Shown one piece after another: positions 30,277 to 40,123 of a DNA stretch of 64,000 nt (positions within the stretch are counted from its first letter, which is position 1; each line of letters begins with the position of its first letter). The translations under genes were made by a program, and so were the position numbers. Source of the DNA: Slackia exigua ATCC 700122 (GTDB taxonomy: Bacteria > Actinomycetota > Coriobacteriia > Coriobacteriales > Eggerthellaceae); the NCBI RefSeq assembly GCF_000162875.1, contig NZ_GG700630.1:268657-332656 (forward strand). The letters run 5' to 3'. The notes below the pieces were generated by a model that saw nothing but the letters and a program-made list of their open reading frames with translations, was not told the DNA's origin and did not search any database.

Positions 30277-30315
30277 GATCCCCTCCTTCGTCGAAACGGC
30301 GCACGGCCCATGAAA

Positions 30316-30341
30316 ACGGGGCCGCTTGAATGCGGCCCCGT
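30316..30341 (-). terminator. Terminator after the zinc-ribbon membrane gene
   Basis: Perfect 10-base stem ACGGGGCCGC/GCGGCCCCGT with a 6-base loop. On the minus strand it is followed by TTTTC, 27 bases beyond the stop of the gene at 30368 and 40 bases before recO. Confidence 0.75.
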
Positions 30342-30367
30342 GCAAGCTCTCGGATATGCGGCGGCGC

Positions 30368-30823
30368 CTAGTTCGACGCGGAGCGGGAGCGGCCATCGCC
30401 TACCGGCGTGGCGCAGTAGGGGCAGACCGTCCACGAGGGATCGAGCGCGTGTCCGCAGGTGCCGCACTGGTTCTTCAGACGCTGATGGCACTTGGGGCAG
30501 ATCACGTAGTCGGCTTCCACGGGATAGCCGCAGCTCGCGCATTCGCCGTACTGGAGCAGCTGCCGCTGCTTGAGCGCGACTTCGAGCTCCTGCTCGTCGC
30601 GATCGAGCTGCAGCAGAGGCGGGCGAAGCATCGAATAGGCCACGACGCCCAGAATGGGAACGAGGGCCACGACCGCCCAGATGTACCAGACGGTACCGCG
30701 CAGATAGGCATCGCGGACCACCCAGATGATGGACAAGACGTACAGCACGACCAGAAAGGCGATGGCAGCCGTCAAGGCCATCTGCATCTCAGGCGTCCAG
30801 AGCTCGGAGAGAATCTCGCTCAT
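30368..30823 (-). CDS. Membrane protein with C-terminal double zinc ribbon
   Basis: The 151 residues have two membrane helices (about 13-33, LTAAIAFLVVLYVLSIIWVV, and about 44-62, VWYIWAVVALVPILGVVAYS), a basic/acidic linker and two zinc ribbons: CASCGYPVEADYVICPKC and CGTCGHALDPSWTVCPYC. The four CxxC pairs are intact. AAGGAAGGTCAC precedes the ATG at 30823. This layout is common in actinobacteria and Firmicutes, but the role is not known. It is a single-gene unit with its own promoter and terminator, upstream of recO. Confidence 0.85.
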   Translation of the reverse strand: MSEILSELWTPEMQMALTAAIAFLVVLYVLSIIWVVRDAYLRGTVWYIWAVVALVPILGVVAYSMLRPPLLQLDRDEQELEVALKQRQLLQYGECASCGYPVEADYVICPKCHQRLKNQCGTCGHALDPSWTVCPYCATPVGDGRSRSASN

Positions 30824-30898
30824 GTGACCTTCCTTCATGTTCTTTTTCGACAGTGGGATGAAGGCGCGGATGCACGCAGCCGCTCCCCCGACCCATGC

Positions 30899-30907
30899 AT
30901 TGTAGCA
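30899..30907 (-). promoter_or_regulatory. Extended -10 promoter for the zinc-ribbon gene
   Basis: On the minus strand TGC-TACAAT is a good extended -10. The transcript would begin about 30892, giving a leader of about 70 bases. No conserved -35 is present. The rest of the 270-base gap to valS shows nothing recognisable. Confidence 0.6.
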
Positions 30908-31093
30908 AAAGTCGTCCGGATCTTCCGTCCCCGCGCGCGGCCTGCACGGATCGAGCGCTTGGGCCGCGTCGCGAAGGGAGGCGGCGCCGAACCGTCCTCC
31001 TCGCACGCGACGGATGCGGGCATGCACGACGGGCGCGGGCGAGGAGCGCCGCCTCGATTCCGCGACACGTCCGATGCGGCGCCTCCGGACGTC

Positions 31094-33757
31094 TTACGGC
31101 AGATCGGCGATCTGGGCTTCGATGAGCTCGGCTTTGGCTTTGAGCTCGGCGAGGCGGGCGCGATCCTTCTCGATGATCTCCGGAGCAGCCTTCGCGAGAA
31201 AGCCGGGATTGGAGAGCTTCTTCTCGAACTTGGCCACATCCTTCGCGCAGACGGCCGCATCCTTCTCAAGCCGGGCGCGCTCGGCATCGAAATCGATGAG
31301 GCCCGAAAGCCCGCAGTAGACTTCGCACCCGCCGCCGACGACGGCCGAGCTCTCGGCCGGGCGCGAGGCGTCGGCGGAGATGGAAAGCTCGGTTGCGCGC
31401 GCGAGCGACGTGATGAGCTCGGATTGCGCGATGAGCGCCCGGACGTCCTGCTCGGAAGCCTTCACGGTGACGGGCACGTCGGCCTTGGGAGAAAGCTTGT
31501 AGCGCGCCCGCGTGGAGCGAACGGCGCCCACGACCGCGCACAGAAGCGACACGGAGCGTTCGGCGGCCTCGTCGATCCACTGCGCGAAGTCGGAGGCTTC
31601 GGGCCAATGCGCCACGATCAGCGCCGGCGCATCGCCCGCATGCGGCATCTTCTCCCAGATGGCCTCGGTCACGAACGGCATGGCCGGATGCAGCAGGCGC
31701 AGCGCGTTGTCGAGCACGAACACGAGGTTGCGCTGGGCGGCCAGGCGCTCGTCGGGAGCGCCTTTGAGGCTCACGCGCGAAAGCTCGATGTACCAGTCGC
31801 AGAATTCGTTCCAGAAGAACTCGTACAGGTCATGCGCCACATCGCCGAAGCGGTATTCCTCGATGCCCGAGGTCACGGAGCGGACGAGCTTGGCCAGACG
31901 TGAGAACATCCAGGCATCGGCCGAGGTGCGGATCTCGGGAGCGCCGGGCGTGAAGCCTTCGAGGTTCATCTGGACGAAACGGCTCGCGTTCCAGATCTTG
32001 GTCACGAAGCCGCGGGCGGCCTCGGTGCGCGGGCTTTCGAAGGTGCCGTCCTCGAGCTTTTCGGCGTCGAAGCGCACATCCTGGGTGCCCGTGACGAGCG
32101 TGAGCAAGTTGAAGCGCATCGCGTCGGCGCCGTAGGTCTCGATGAGCTGCATGGGATCGACGCCGTTGCCCTTCGACTTGGACATGCGGCTGCCGTCCTT
32201 GGCAAGGATGGTGGCATAGATGAAGACGTCTTCGAAGGGAATCTCGTCCGTGAAGTACAGCGAGCTCATGATCATGCGGGCGACCCATAGCGCGATGATG
32301 TCGCGCGCCGTGACGAGCACCTTGGTCGGATGATGCCCCTGCATCAAGGACGGATCGTCAGGCCAGCCCTGCGTAGCGAACGTCCAGAGCTGGCTCGAGA
32401 ACCAGGTGTCGAGCACGTCTTCGTCCTGGCGCACCTCGGCGCCGCAATGCGGGCACGCATCGACGTCTTCGAGCGAGGCGTCTTCCCAACCGCATGCGTC
32501 GCAGTAGAACACGGGGATGCGATGGCCCCACCACAGCTGGCGCGAGATGCACCAGTCCTTGAGGTTTTCCATCCAGGTCATGTAGGACTGCTTCCAGCGA
32601 TCGGGATAAAACGCGATCCGGCCGTCGGCGACGACCTGCGTGGCCGGCCCCTTGAGCTTGTCCACGGCGACGAACCACTGCTCGGACAGCCATGGCTCGA
32701 GCGCTGAATCGCAGCGGTAGCAGTGCATGACGGAGTGGTTCAGATCCTCGATGCGATCGAGCAGGCCGTGCTCCTCGAACCAAGCGACGACGGCGGCGCG
32801 CGCCTCGTCCCGGTTCAAGCCCGTGAACGCTCCGTAGCCTTCCACGACGACGGCATGCTCGTCGAAGATGTTGATCTGTTCGAGGCCGTGCGCCTGGCCC
32901 ATCGCGTAGTCGTTCGGATCGTGCGCAGGCGTGACCTTGACGAACCCTGTGCCGAAGCCCGCATCGACATGCCAGTCGGAGAAAATGGGGATCTCGCGGT
33001 CCACGATAGGCAGCATGACGGTCTTGCCGACGAGCGCAGCCTTGTCCTCGTCGGAAGGAGACACCGCAATGCCCGTGTCGCCGAGCATGGTCTCGGGGCG
33101 CGTCGTGGCGACGACGATGTATTCCCGCCCATCGACAGGCTCTTTGAGCGGATAACGCAGATGCCACAGGTGCGAATCCTCGTCGCGGTATTCCGCCTCG
33201 TCGTCGGAGATGGCGGTCGTGCAGCTCGGGCACCAATTGACGATGCGCTTGCCGCGATAGACCAATCCGTCATGATACCAGTCCACGAACACCTTGCGCA
33301 CGGCCTTGGCGTACTCGGGCGACATCGTGAACTTCTCATCGTCGAAATCGACCGAGCAACCCATGCGCTTGATCTGCTCGACGATGATGCCGCCGTATTC
33401 ACGCCGCCAATCCCAACAGGCCTCGAGGAACTTCTCACGACCTATTTCAAGGCGCGAGACGCCCTCTTCCTTGAGCTTTTTGTCGACCTTGGTCTGGGTG
33501 GCGATGCCGGCATGGTCGGTGCCGAGAATCCAGCGCGTGGAATAGCCCTTCATGCGGCAGAAGCGGACGAAGGTGTCCTGGATGGTGTCGTCGAGCGCAT
33601 GGCCCATATGGAGCATGCCCGTGACGTTCGGAGGCGGAATGACGACGGTGCGGTCCTCGTTGCCTTTGGAACGGCCGTAGTATGCGCCGTCCAGCCATTT
33701 CGCAAGCATGCGCTCCTCGACGCCGCGGGCGTCGTATGCCTTTGGAAGCTCTTCCAT
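31094..33757 (-). CDS. valS: Valine--tRNA ligase
   Basis: Charges tRNA-Val. The 887 residues contain the HIGH motif as PPPNVTGMLHMGHA, the KMSKS motif as SRMSKSKGNGVDPMQ, an editing domain, zinc cysteines (CPSC; CDAC...CPHC) and the C-terminal coiled-coil arm (FDAERARLEKDAAVCAKDVAKFEKKL). The start MEELPKAYDARGVEERM at 33757 has AAGGAG 9 bases upstream; the same frame continues upstream through the clpX terminator but is non-coding there. No T-box was found in the short upstream region. Confidence 0.97.
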   Translation of the reverse strand: MEELPKAYDARGVEERMLAKWLDGAYYGRSKGNEDRTVVIPPPNVTGMLHMGHALDDTIQDTFVRFCRMKGYSTRWILGTDHAGIATQTKVDKKLKEEGVSRLEIGREKFLEACWDWRREYGGIIVEQIKRMGCSVDFDDEKFTMSPEYAKAVRKVFVDWYHDGLVYRGKRIVNWCPSCTTAISDDEAEYRDEDSHLWHLRYPLKEPVDGREYIVVATTRPETMLGDTGIAVSPSDEDKAALVGKTVMLPIVDREIPIFSDWHVDAGFGTGFVKVTPAHDPNDYAMGQAHGLEQINIFDEHAVVVEGYGAFTGLNRDEARAAVVAWFEEHGLLDRIEDLNHSVMHCYRCDSALEPWLSEQWFVAVDKLKGPATQVVADGRIAFYPDRWKQSYMTWMENLKDWCISRQLWWGHRIPVFYCDACGWEDASLEDVDACPHCGAEVRQDEDVLDTWFSSQLWTFATQGWPDDPSLMQGHHPTKVLVTARDIIALWVARMIMSSLYFTDEIPFEDVFIYATILAKDGSRMSKSKGNGVDPMQLIETYGADAMRFNLLTLVTGTQDVRFDAEKLEDGTFESPRTEAARGFVTKIWNASRFVQMNLEGFTPGAPEIRTSADAWMFSRLAKLVRSVTSGIEEYRFGDVAHDLYEFFWNEFCDWYIELSRVSLKGAPDERLAAQRNLVFVLDNALRLLHPAMPFVTEAIWEKMPHAGDAPALIVAHWPEASDFAQWIDEAAERSVSLLCAVVGAVRSTRARYKLSPKADVPVTVKASEQDVRALIAQSELITSLARATELSISADASRPAESSAVVGGGCEVYCGLSGLIDFDAERARLEKDAAVCAKDVAKFEKKLSNPGFLAKAAPEIIEKDRARLAELKAKAELIEAQIADLP

Positions 33758-33841
33758 GTAAGCCGGCTCCTTGATGAATCGTGTCTCTCGCAAAACCATC
33801 GGCGGCGGGAACCCCCGCAGATTGCAAGAGGATACCGCAAA

Positions 33842-33875
33842 AAGCGGCGCCCCGCCCGCAGGCGCGACGCCGCTT
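33842..33875 (-). terminator. Terminator after clpX
   Basis: Minus-strand stem AAGCGGCG/CGCCGCTT closing an 18-base GC-rich loop region, followed by a five-T run (TTTTTGC). It lies 61 bases after the clpX stop and before valS. Confidence 0.75.
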
Positions 33876-33935
33876 GAGAAAAACCCCTGATACGCGCAGG
33901 CGACGCAGACGTCCGCCCGAACGGGATCGGCGCTT

Positions 33936-35288
33936 TTACGCCTCTTCGGCAGAAAGGCCGTCGTCCGAGGCGACGGATACGACCTCGGGCGTCGTCGTGC
34001 CCTCGATGTCGGTCGCATCGACCGTGACCGCAGTCGCCCCCTCGTGTTCGGGAAGATCGAACATGATGTCCTGCAGGACGCGCTCGCAGATCGAGCGCAG
34101 CCCGCGGGCGCCGGTGGAGCGCTCCTTCGCCTCATGCGCGATCGCACGCAGGGCATCGGGCGTGAACGTCAGCTTCGAATCCTCGAAGTCGAACATGCGC
34201 GCGTACTGTTTGACCAGCGCGTTCTTCGGTTCGGTCAGAATGCGCACCAGATCGTCTTCGGTCAGCTCGTCAAGGGAGCACACCACGGGGATGCGCCCGA
34301 CGAATTCGGGGATCATGCCGAACTTGTTGAGATCCTCGGGCAGCACCTGGGCCAGAAGCTCGGCCTCTTCATGCTTCTTGCTTTCGGGCAGATCGCTCGT
34401 GAACCCGATGCCCGTCTTGCCGACGCGCTGGCCGATGATGTCGGCAAGCCCGACGAACGCGCCTCCGAGGATGAAGAGGATGTTCGTCGTGTCGAGATGG
34501 ATGAGCTCCTGCTGCGGATGCTTGCGCCCGCCCTGGGGCGGCACGGAGGCTTCGGTCCCCTCGACGATTTTGAGAAGCGCCTGCTGGACTCCCTCGCCCG
34601 ACACATCGCGCGTGATGGAGAGGTTCTCGGCCTTGCGGGCGATCTTGTCGATCTCGTCGATGTAGACGATGCCGATCTCGGCGCGCTCGATATCGAAGTC
34701 GGCGGCCGTGATGAGCTTGAGCAGGATGTTCTCGACATCCTCGCCGACATAGCCGGCTTCGGTGAGCGTCGTGGCGTCGGCGATCGCGAAGGGGACGCGC
34801 AGCGCGCGGGCCAGCGTCTGGGCGAGAAGCGTCTTGCCCGAACCCGTGGGACCGAGCAGAAGCACATTGCTCTTGGCGAGTTCCACATCGTCGGCATCGA
34901 CGTCCTGGCCGAGGCTGATGCGCTTGTAGTGGTTGTACACCGCGACGGACAGCGCCCGTTTGGCGGCATCCTGCCCGACCACGTGCTGGGAGAGCAGGTC
35001 GTAGAGCTCGCGCGGCTTGGGCAGCGTGCCGAGGACCTCGGCGGCGCTCGGCGCGTCGTCGTCTGCGGCGGGCCGGGCGTCCATCGCGAGCCTCTGCGGC
35101 GGCATCGTGCCCGACGCGTCCATGTAGCCGTGGCTTGCAAGGACGTCCGAACAGAGCGAGACGCATTCGTCGCAGATGAAAATCCCGTCGGGACCCTGCA
35201 CGAGACCGCCTACCTGGTCTGCGGTCTTGCCGCAGAACGTGCAGCGGACGTCTTCGGGGCCGGTCGTGTCTGTACGCCTATCCTTCAT
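33936..35288 (-). CDS. clpX: ATP-dependent Clp protease ATP-binding subunit ClpX
   Basis: AAA+ unfoldase that feeds substrates to ClpP. The 450 residues have an N-terminal zinc-binding domain (CTFCGKT...CDEC), Walker [13 protein letters not shown], Walker [10 protein letters not shown], pore loop GYVGEDVE and the ClpP-contact IGF-type loop region (IGFTSDLPE). The ATG at 35288 is preferred to 35294 because AAAGGG is 7 bases before it but only one base before the other. It follows clpP by 11 bases in the tig-clpP-clpX order typical of bacteria. Confidence 0.97.
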   Translation of the reverse strand: MKDRRTDTTGPEDVRCTFCGKTADQVGGLVQGPDGIFICDECVSLCSDVLASHGYMDASGTMPPQRLAMDARPAADDDAPSAAEVLGTLPKPRELYDLLSQHVVGQDAAKRALSVAVYNHYKRISLGQDVDADDVELAKSNVLLLGPTGSGKTLLAQTLARALRVPFAIADATTLTEAGYVGEDVENILLKLITAADFDIERAEIGIVYIDEIDKIARKAENLSITRDVSGEGVQQALLKIVEGTEASVPPQGGRKHPQQELIHLDTTNILFILGGAFVGLADIIGQRVGKTGIGFTSDLPESKKHEEAELLAQVLPEDLNKFGMIPEFVGRIPVVCSLDELTEDDLVRILTEPKNALVKQYARMFDFEDSKLTFTPDALRAIAHEAKERSTGARGLRSICERVLQDIMFDLPEHEGATAVTVDATDIEGTTTPEVVSVASDDGLSAEEA

Positions 35289-35299
35289 CGACATGCCCT

Positions 35300-35926
35300 T
35301 TACGCGTTCGCGCCCGCCGCGGCGCGGGAGGTGATGATGTCGTCGACCAGGCCGTAGGCCTTCGCCTCCTCGGCGGTCAGCCAGTGATCGCGCTCGGAGT
35401 CGGCATGGATCTGCTCGACGGTCTTGCCCGTGTGCGTGGCGAGCAGGCCTTCGAGGCGATCGCGCGTCTTGCGCATCTCGTTGGCAAGGATGTCGAAATC
35501 GGTCTGCTGGGTGCGCTCGCCCGAGCCGCCCATCGGCTGATGGATCATGATCTGGGAATTCGGCGTGACGAAGCGCTTGCCGGGAGCGCCGGCCGCCGTG
35601 AGGACGGAGGCCATGGAAGCCGCCATGCCGAGGCAGACGGTCGAGACGTCGCAGCGGATGAACTGCATGGCATCGTAGATGGCCAAGCCCGCCGAAACGC
35701 TTCCTCCCGGAGAGTTGATATACAGCGAGATATCCTTCTCAGGATCGGAGCTCTCCAGGTGGAGCAGCTGAGCGACGACGATGTTCGCGACGCCGTCGTC
35801 GATGGCGTCGCCGAGGAAGACGATACGGTCGTTAAGCAGGCGGGAGTAGATGTCGTAGGACCTTTCCCCCCGAGGCGACTGCTCGATGACGTACGGAATG
35901 GTGTACGCGCCGATGTGTGCGCTCAT
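35300..35926 (-). CDS. clpP: ATP-dependent Clp protease proteolytic subunit ClpP
   Basis: Serine protease barrel of ClpXP/ClpCP. The 208 residues carry the catalytic serine in [10 protein letters not shown], the histidine in [10 protein letters not shown] and the C-terminal aspartate region ([21 protein letters not shown]). The start [20 protein letters not shown] is family-like; a 47-residue upstream extension is in frame but lies in the intergenic region. Only one clpP is in the window; many actinobacteria have two. Confidence 0.97.
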   Translation of the reverse strand: MSAHIGAYTIPYVIEQSPRGERSYDIYSRLLNDRIVFLGDAIDDGVANIVVAQLLHLESSDPEKDISLYINSPGGSVSAGLAIYDAMQFIRCDVSTVCLGMAASMASVLTAAGAPGKRFVTPNSQIMIHQPMGGSGERTQQTDFDILANEMRKTRDRLEGLLATHTGKTVEQIHADSERDHWLTAEEAKAYGLVDDIITSRAAAGANA

Positions 35927-36073
35927 GCGAATCGCGGTCCTTTCTATGTCTGTGATATCGATCGTGCACCTGCGTGCAAGGGACGATGATACAGCTCTGG
36001 CCCGCTTCCGTTGGAAACGAGCCAGCAACGACAGGCCATCTCCTTGAGCGGACAGGGAGACGGCCATAGGTTC

Positions 36074-37696
36074 TTATTCGGCGGCAGGCGCTTCGGCCTC
36101 GTCCTTCTTGGCCGCGGTCTTCTTGGCGGCAGGCTTCTTGGCAGGAGCCTTTGCGGCGGCCGCAGGCTTCTTGGCGGCAGAGGCTTTCTTGGCAGGGGCC
36201 TTCTTGGCGGCAGGCTTCTTCTCCTCGGCCGCATCGGCAGGCGCCTCGTCCTTCTTGGCGGATGACGCCCCGGTCTTCTTGGAAGCGGTCTTCCTGGTCG
36301 TCGTCTTCTTCTTGGCGGCAGGCTTCTTCTCTTCCTTGGGAGCAGCAGGATCGGCCGCAGGAGCGGAAGGCTCCTCGACCTCGGTCACCTTCGCGCCGTT
36401 CACGATTTCCTCGAGCGCCTTGCCGCGCAGGATGCCCTCGCGCACGATGTGCAGGCGTCCGTGCTTCTTGAAGTCGGCGTACATGGCCTCGAAGTCTTCC
36501 TGGCCGCTGTTCTTGAATTCGTCGCGCACCTCGTCGTCGGTGACGGAGATGCCGGCGTGGCGGGCATAGGCGTCGAGCGCGAGGTTCTGCACGACCGTGT
36601 CCTTGGCCTGCTTCTTGACGTCCTCGCGGAAGGCGTCGACGGTCAGCCCGTTGTTGGCCAGGTACTGATCGAAGGTGACGCCGTTGCGCTGCAGGCTGTC
36701 CCAGAAGGTGCGGTACAGATCGTCGGTGGCTTCGGCGATCATGCCCTCGGGAGCTTCGCCCTCAAGGCGGCCGCCGAGCTCGAAGAGCGCATTGGTCTCG
36801 AGAATACGGGGAATGACCTGAGATTTCTGCTTATCGATTTCGGTCTTGAGCGCCCCGCGCAGCTCGGGAACGTCGGACATGCCGAAGTGCCCGCTGACCC
36901 ACTCGTCGGTGACCTCGGGGACGACCTTGGTCTTCACGCAGTCGACGTCGACCTCGAAGGTCGCCTGCTTGGCGTTCTTCTCGATCAGGCGGCTCATCAT
37001 GCAGGGGTTCTCGGCCACTTCGAGGGTGAGGGAGACATGGTCGCCCTTCTTCTTGCCGATCAGGGCGTCGTCGAGCGCCTTGGGATACAGGCCGCGGCCG
37101 AGCTCGTAGAGACGCTTCTCGGCGGCGAGCGTCGTGAGCTCTTCGCCAGCCTCGTTCATGACCTTCATGGTCATGTCCAGGCTGCCGCCCTCTTCGATGG
37201 CGGCGTCGTCGGCGGCGTCCTCGTAGTCGTAGTAACCCTGGCGAAGGGCCTCGAGCTGGTCGTCGATCTCCTTCTCGGTGGCTTCCTTGAAGGGAATCTC
37301 GATGGAAACCGGATCGTAGCTGGACAGCTCGAAGACAGGCTTGACGGAAAGCGTCATGTCATAGGTGAAATCCTGGCCTTCGACGACGAATTCGGAGACC
37401 TCGCCGAACGAAGGCTCGCCGAAGTAGCAGAGGTCGGCCTCGTCGATGGCGATCGGATAGGTTTCGTTCAGGAGGTCGTTGGTCACTTCGTTGCGGACGG
37501 CTTCGCGGCCGAGGTTCGCATCGATGACCGGACGCGGCACGTGACCCTTGCGAAAGCCGGGGAACCGGTACTGGTTCCCGAAATCCTTGTACTTCTTGGC
37601 GATGCGGCGCTTGATGTCGTCTGCGTCGATGGTGACCGTAAGCTTGGTCTCGCCGGACTCAAGCACCTCAACCTTAGTGTTCACTGATTCCTCCAT
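36074..37696 (-). CDS. tig: Trigger factor with a lysine/alanine-rich histone-H1-like tail
   Basis: Ribosome-bound chaperone and peptidyl-prolyl isomerase. Residues 1-440 match the normal trigger factor: an N-terminal ribosome-binding domain with the signature [21 protein letters not shown], an FKBP-type domain ([20 protein letters not shown]) and the helical C-terminal arms. The protein then continues for about 100 residues (441-540) rich in Lys, Ala and Pro, with repeated [10 protein letters not shown] and TAAKK blocks and 26 lysines, like bacterial histone-H1-type tails. Most trigger factors end near 430-450. The tail could bind rRNA or DNA (inference). Upstream of clpP-clpX in the usual order, downstream of tRNA-Leu. 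Confidence 0.95.
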   Translation of the reverse strand: MEESVNTKVEVLESGETKLTVTIDADDIKRRIAKKYKDFGNQYRFPGFRKGHVPRPVIDANLGREAVRNEVTNDLLNETYPIAIDEADLCYFGEPSFGEVSEFVVEGQDFTYDMTLSVKPVFELSSYDPVSIEIPFKEATEKEIDDQLEALRQGYYDYEDAADDAAIEEGGSLDMTMKVMNEAGEELTTLAAEKRLYELGRGLYPKALDDALIGKKKGDHVSLTLEVAENPCMMSRLIEKNAKQATFEVDVDCVKTKVVPEVTDEWVSGHFGMSDVPELRGALKTEIDKQKSQVIPRILETNALFELGGRLEGEAPEGMIAEATDDLYRTFWDSLQRNGVTFDQYLANNGLTVDAFREDVKKQAKDTVVQNLALDAYARHAGISVTDDEVRDEFKNSGQEDFEAMYADFKKHGRLHIVREGILRGKALEEIVNGAKVTEVEEPSAPAADPAAPKEEKKPAAKKKTTTRKTASKKTGASSAKKDEAPADAAEEKKPAAKKAPAKKASAAKKPAAAAKAPAKKPAAKKTAAKKDEAEAPAAE

Positions 37697-37777
37697 CTGG
37701 GTCTTCCGTTCGTGGACGCCGAAAGGGGCGTCCGGGGCCATGCTCGGCCGCGATCCATGCCGCCGACGCGGGACATG

Positions 37778-37862
37778 TGGTGCGGGCGAAAGGACTTGAA
37801 CCTTCACGGGTTGCCCCACCAGAACCTAAATCTGGCGCGTCTGCCGATTCCGCCACGCCCGC
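37778..37862 (-). tRNA. tRNA-Leu (anticodon TAG)
   Basis: 85 bases including an encoded CCA. The acceptor stem GCGGGCG pairs with CGCCCGC. The anticodon arm CCAGA-TTTAGGT-TCTGG gives anticodon TAG (codon CUA, with wobble). There is a long variable arm and the T arm has TTCAAGT. The long variable loop fits class II tRNA-Leu. Confidence 0.95.
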
Positions 37863-37898
37863 ATTCATGCGCACGACGACCTGAACATGCGATTGACC

Positions 37899-37907
37899 AT
37901 GATAGCA
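37899..37907 (-). promoter_or_regulatory. Extended -10 promoter upstream of tRNA-Leu
   Basis: On the minus strand TGC-TATCAT lies 36 bases before the 5' end of tRNA-Leu. With no terminator recognised between the tRNA and tig (81 bases), this promoter may also serve tig-clpP-clpX. Confidence 0.5.
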
Positions 37908-37959
37908 AAACTTGCGCGGAGCCATGGCAGGACACAGAAAACGCTTCGCCGCGGCACGG

Positions 37960-40116
37960 CTAGATGAACCCGTCCTGATCGAGCTGCATGACGCGGACGT
38001 TGTCGCGCAGGCGCTGAGCCGTCTGGCGGCTGATGAGGCCGTCGTCGTACATCGCCTGGATATGGTGGAGCTCCCGTTCGAGCCCTTCGAGGCGGACCTC
38101 GTCGATCGCATCGTCGACCCGCGTCGCCGTGGCGATGCCCGGCGCCGCATGGTCGGCGCGGCGCAGGCGTCGGATGGATTTCTGCATCTCGAGCAGAATC
38201 TCGGCCGCATCCTCGGACGGCGTGCCCTCGTCGGACAGGCGCGCGCGCAGCTTCCCGACGGCATGCGTGAGCGCGTCCGCATGCAGCTCGCGGGGAGCCT
38301 TCTCCTGTTCGAACGCCTGGCGGAACAGACGGCGATCGGCAATGATCCCTGCAATGAGCTGATTGAACGAGATGACGCGCTTTCGCGCGAGAAACACGAA
38401 GCGCGGCACTCCCCTCTTTCCGAGGGCCGCCTTCGCCCGCGCATAGCGGGACAGGAGCCTGTGCCCGGCCAGCATGAGCGACGCGTCCTCGTGCATGCGC
38501 TCCGTCACATAGGCCTCCTGCCATCCGATGACCTCGATGCGCAGCGCGACGTTGTCGACGCGGTCGAAGGCGTCGGAGCGCTGCTTGATATGCGCGATGC
38601 GGTCGTTGTACTGGCGGATGACCGATTGCACGGCGCGGCGGTTGCCGGGCGTCTGCATCGCATCGAGATCGGCGATCACCGCGCGCAGCACCTCGACGAG
38701 CGCCTCCTGGTCGCTCGAGGGCGGGGCCGCATCCTGTATGGGCGAAAGCACGGGAAGCAGGAAGTTCGCGAGCAGAAGCGTGATCAGGATGACGCCCGAC
38801 GCGAGGAACAGCAGCAGATCGCGCGATGCGAAATCGATGCTTCCCACGACGTAAGGCAGCGTGAACATGATGGAAAGCGAGATCGCGCCTTTGGGGCCGG
38901 CGAGCGCCATGACGAGCGAATCGCGCAGGATGCCGGAGCGCAGCCAGAGGCGCGCCTCGCCCCGCATGGGGCTCGCCGGATCGAATCCTTCCGCGCGCGA
39001 GGCGCCGGAGCGCATCGGCACGGTCGGCCCCGAAGGATAGGCGCATGCGGAAGCGGATGCACCCGCCGCAACGCGCTCGGCGCGCGCGTCCGCGATGCGC
39101 CGGTACAGGTCCATGGCCAGGAACCAGAGCATGCGCACGGCCACGACCACCGCGCTCACGAGCACCACGAGCCCGATGAGCTTCGCATCGGCGATGCCGG
39201 CGTCGTGCCACGAATCGCTCATGGCGTTCGGAAGCTGCATGCCCAGAAGCACGAACACGATGCCGTTGAGCGCGAACGTCAGCACCTGCCAGACGCTCGA
39301 GGAGACGATGTTCATGCGTGCGACGGAAGGCCCGATGCGCCGATCGAGAAACGAATACGAAAGGCCTGCGGCGACGACCGCGAGAATGCCTGAGACATGC
39401 AGGGACTCGGCGGCGAGGAAGACGACGAACGGCGTGGCCAGATCGAAAAGCACATGAAACGTCGTGTCGTCGACGCCCAGGGCGCGCACGGTGCGCATGA
39501 CGGACGAAATCACGATCTCGAGCGCGATGCCGACCAGGATGCCGCCGAAGAAGCTCAGAGCGAACGACGCGCCGGCCCCGAGAAGCGAGAACGATCCGGT
39601 CGTCAGCGCGGCGATGGCGAACTGGAACGACACGACGCCCGACGCGTCGTTGATGAGCGATTCGCCCGAAAGCAGGACTTCCTGCTTGGGAGTCAGGGAT
39701 GCGCGTTTGGAAAGCGACGAGACGGCCACCGCGTCGGTGGGTCCGAGCGCGGCGCCCAGGGCGAAGGCGGCGGCGAGCGGGATGGACGGCTCGATCGCAT
39801 GCGCGAAGAAGCCGACGATGAGCGCAACGGCGACCACGAGCCCGATGGCCAGAGACGCCACGGGGCGGCGGTTCGACCAAAGCGCGACCTTGTCGACGCC
39901 GCGCGCTTCCTGAAACAGCAGAGGGGCGATGAACAGCACGAGGAAGAGCTCGGAATCCGCCTGGAAATGGTACATGGACACGCCGCCGAGCAAGGCGATG
40001 GCGGCGCCGAGGCCGATCTGCACGAGCGGCATGGAGACGCGGCTCACGACCTGGTGGACGACCGCGGATGCGAGCACCGCGAAGCAAAGGACGAGGACGA
40101 AGGAGAAGGTCGTCAT
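37960..40116 (-). CDS. Na+/H+ antiporter, CPA1 family, with long cytoplasmic C-terminus
   Basis: The 718 residues start with about 12 membrane helices (1-430). They include the transport-core pattern GAALGPTDAVAVSSLSKR with its ion-binding aspartate and LSGESLINDASGVVSF, characteristic of CPA1/NhaP-type exchangers. A hydrophilic C-terminal part of about 260 residues with helical, charged sequence likely regulates transport. Between the last helices lies an unusual cytoplasmic insertion (about 325-385) rich in Ala, Arg and Pro. Role: sodium or potassium extrusion and pH control. It starts 7 bases after the lipid-kinase gene, so the two are co-transcribed. Confidence 0.88.
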   Translation of the reverse strand: MTTFSFVLVLCFAVLASAVVHQVVSRVSMPLVQIGLGAAIALLGGVSMYHFQADSELFLVLFIAPLLFQEARGVDKVALWSNRRPVASLAIGLVVAVALIVGFFAHAIEPSIPLAAAFALGAALGPTDAVAVSSLSKRASLTPKQEVLLSGESLINDASGVVSFQFAIAALTTGSFSLLGAGASFALSFFGGILVGIALEIVISSVMRTVRALGVDDTTFHVLFDLATPFVVFLAAESLHVSGILAVVAAGLSYSFLDRRIGPSVARMNIVSSSVWQVLTFALNGIVFVLLGMQLPNAMSDSWHDAGIADAKLIGLVVLVSAVVVAVRMLWFLAMDLYRRIADARAERVAAGASASACAYPSGPTVPMRSGASRAEGFDPASPMRGEARLWLRSGILRDSLVMALAGPKGAISLSIMFTLPYVVGSIDFASRDLLLFLASGVILITLLLANFLLPVLSPIQDAAPPSSDQEALVEVLRAVIADLDAMQTPGNRRAVQSVIRQYNDRIAHIKQRSDAFDRVDNVALRIEVIGWQEAYVTERMHEDASLMLAGHRLLSRYARAKAALGKRGVPRFVFLARKRVISFNQLIAGIIADRRLFRQAFEQEKAPRELHADALTHAVGKLRARLSDEGTPSEDAAEILLEMQKSIRRLRRADHAAPGIATATRVDDAIDEVRLEGLERELHHIQAMYDDGLISRQTAQRLRDNVRVMQLDQDGFI

Positions 40117-40123
40117 GCGGCCA

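Noticed and set aside
30824-31093. Short frames in the valS to zinc-ribbon gap
   Set aside because: No ribosome-binding sites or protein-like composition; the gap holds a promoter only.
33758-33841. T-box riboswitch upstream of valS
   Set aside because: Searched for the T-box core and a specifier hairpin with a valine codon; the upstream region is too short and holds only the ribosome-binding site and the preceding terminator.
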